From JAEKLB01 sp050249235 (GTDB lineage: Bacteria > Actinomycetota > Acidimicrobiia > Acidimicrobiales > CADCSY01), in contig JBFWQW010000001.1 of assembly GCA_050249235.1 (NCBI GenBank), positions 23,933 to 87,932 of the forward strand: DNA of 64,000 nucleotides, in the 5' to 3' direction. The position numbers and the translations under genes are program-made. The notes beneath the pieces are model-generated. The model was given only the letters and a program-made list of their open reading frames with translations, made no database searches and was not told the origin of the DNA. Below are positions 63,671 to 64,000 of this stretch, piece after piece (position 1 is the first letter of the stretch; each line of letters opens with the position of its first letter).

Positions 63671-64000
63671 ATGACGGGAAAGCACGTCGTCGTCGACGGA
63701 TCGAACATCGCCACCGAAGGACGGTCGCTGCCGAGCCTGCGTCAGCTGGACGAGGCGGTACGGGCGTTCCTCACGGAGCGGCCGCACGAGCTGTGCACGG
63801 TCGTCGTCGACGCAACCTTCGAACATCGCATCGACAAGTCGGAGAAGCAGCTCTACGACGAGGCCCTGGCCGCGAACGAGCTGCTGACCCCTCCCGCGGG
63901 CAGCATCGGGCGAGGCGACAAGTTCATCCTCGAGATCGCCGACAAGTCGGGCGCGACGATCTTCTCCAACGACTCCTTCCAGGAGTTCCACGGGGAGTAC
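63671..64000 (+). CDS. NYN/Zc3h12a-type RNase-like protein, 3' end outside window
   Basis: The first 110 residues of a protein beginning MTGKHVVVDGSNIATEG, followed by SLRQLDEAVRAFLTERP, VVVDATFEHRID and IGRGDKFILEIADKSGATIFSNDSFQEFHGEY. The early Asp-containing DGSNIA motif and the later SNDSFQEF match the PIN-like NYN/Zc3h12a ribonuclease group. The rest is cut by the window end. The 192 bases between kgd and ATG 63671 hold no other gene. A Ser/Thr-containing N-terminal start with no clear ribosome-binding site leaves the start moderately certain. Confidence 0.85.
   Translation, partial: MTGKHVVVDGSNIATEGRSLPSLRQLDEAVRAFLTERPHELCTVVVDATFEHRIDKSEKQLYDEALAANELLTPPAGSIGRGDKFILEIADKSGATIFSNDSFQEFHGEY

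Noticed and set aside
63691..63706. TCGAAC at the start of the NYN-type gene as an SOS box
   Set aside because: It lies inside the coding sequence and has no matching second half.

Overview
The window is chromosomal DNA of very high GC content. Almost every base is coding, and the long open frames on the opposite strand are by-products of GC-rich codon use. The gene set is actinobacterial: two WhiB proteins, the mismatch endonuclease NucS, the mycothiol-conjugate amidase Mca, a fused Kgd-type 2-oxoglutarate enzyme, two coenzyme F420 biosynthesis genes (cofC, cofE), an ImuA'/ImuB/DnaE2 mutasome with actinobacterial SOS boxes, and a DUF222/HNH protein. An Acidimicrobiia-like lineage (for example Iamia relatives) is my inference and is not proven by the sequence. 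I see no tRNA, rRNA, prophage, insertion sequence or CRISPR array.

Layout. 1-8.5 kb: whiB, a DinG-type helicase, a penicillin-binding protein, phoH with a coupled DUF429 gene, a 1-Cys peroxiredoxin and lgt. 8.7-15.9 kb: a PIG-L deacetylase with cofC, then gpsA with a large uncharacterised partner, rnhB, small proteins and a DUF1206 membrane protein. 16-30 kb is the DNA-damage region: imuA'-imuB, an SOS-boxed DUF222/HNH gene and dnaE2, each with its own LexA-type palindrome. They are interleaved with a redox two-component-like pair (receiver fused to a thioredoxin-reductase-like flavoprotein, followed by a cyclic-nucleotide-domain histidine kinase) and cofE. 29.5-38.5 kb: an MFS exporter, an RmlB-like dehydratase, a hemerythrin protein, a second WhiB, an M15 peptidase lipoprotein, two thioesterase-type proteins, a cold-shock protein and an MgtE-like transporter. 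38.4-46 kb: a PhoU/TrkA_C regulator, mca, an SCP2 protein, a ChbG-type deacetylase, a secreted nuclease, small proteins, DsbA- and PAP2-like enzymes and a Cas4/AddB-like Fe-S nuclease. 46-54 kb: a trypsin-like protease with a membrane partner, an SDR, a geranylgeranyl-reductase-type flavoprotein, a VanW protein, nucS and two tandem cysQ copies. 54-64 kb: cysD-cysN-[repeat array]-cysC, a small zinc-type protein, a triple 75-bp repeat, ettA, kgd and the start of an NYN/Zc3h12a-type RNase.

How the genes work together. NucS (replication fidelity), the mutasome (damage-induced mutagenesis) and the SOS-controlled HNH protein make this a genome-stability neighbourhood. CysD/N/C activate sulfate to PAPS, and the CysQ pair would recycle PAP; cysD and the nearer cysQ diverge from overlapping -10 boxes. 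A repeated regulatory pattern is a TAnnnT-type -10 box placed 6-11 bases before the start codon at about two dozen genes, which implies widespread leaderless transcription and often decides between alternative starts.

The most unusual items are the SOS box that contains the HNH gene's start codon, the 93/32-bp repeat array that exactly fills the cysN-cysC gap, three near-identical 75-bp hairpin repeats after ettA, a perfect 20-bp inverted repeat after imuB, CTG starts in two CTGA gene overlaps, and an RmlB homologue whose catalytic Asp is Cys.
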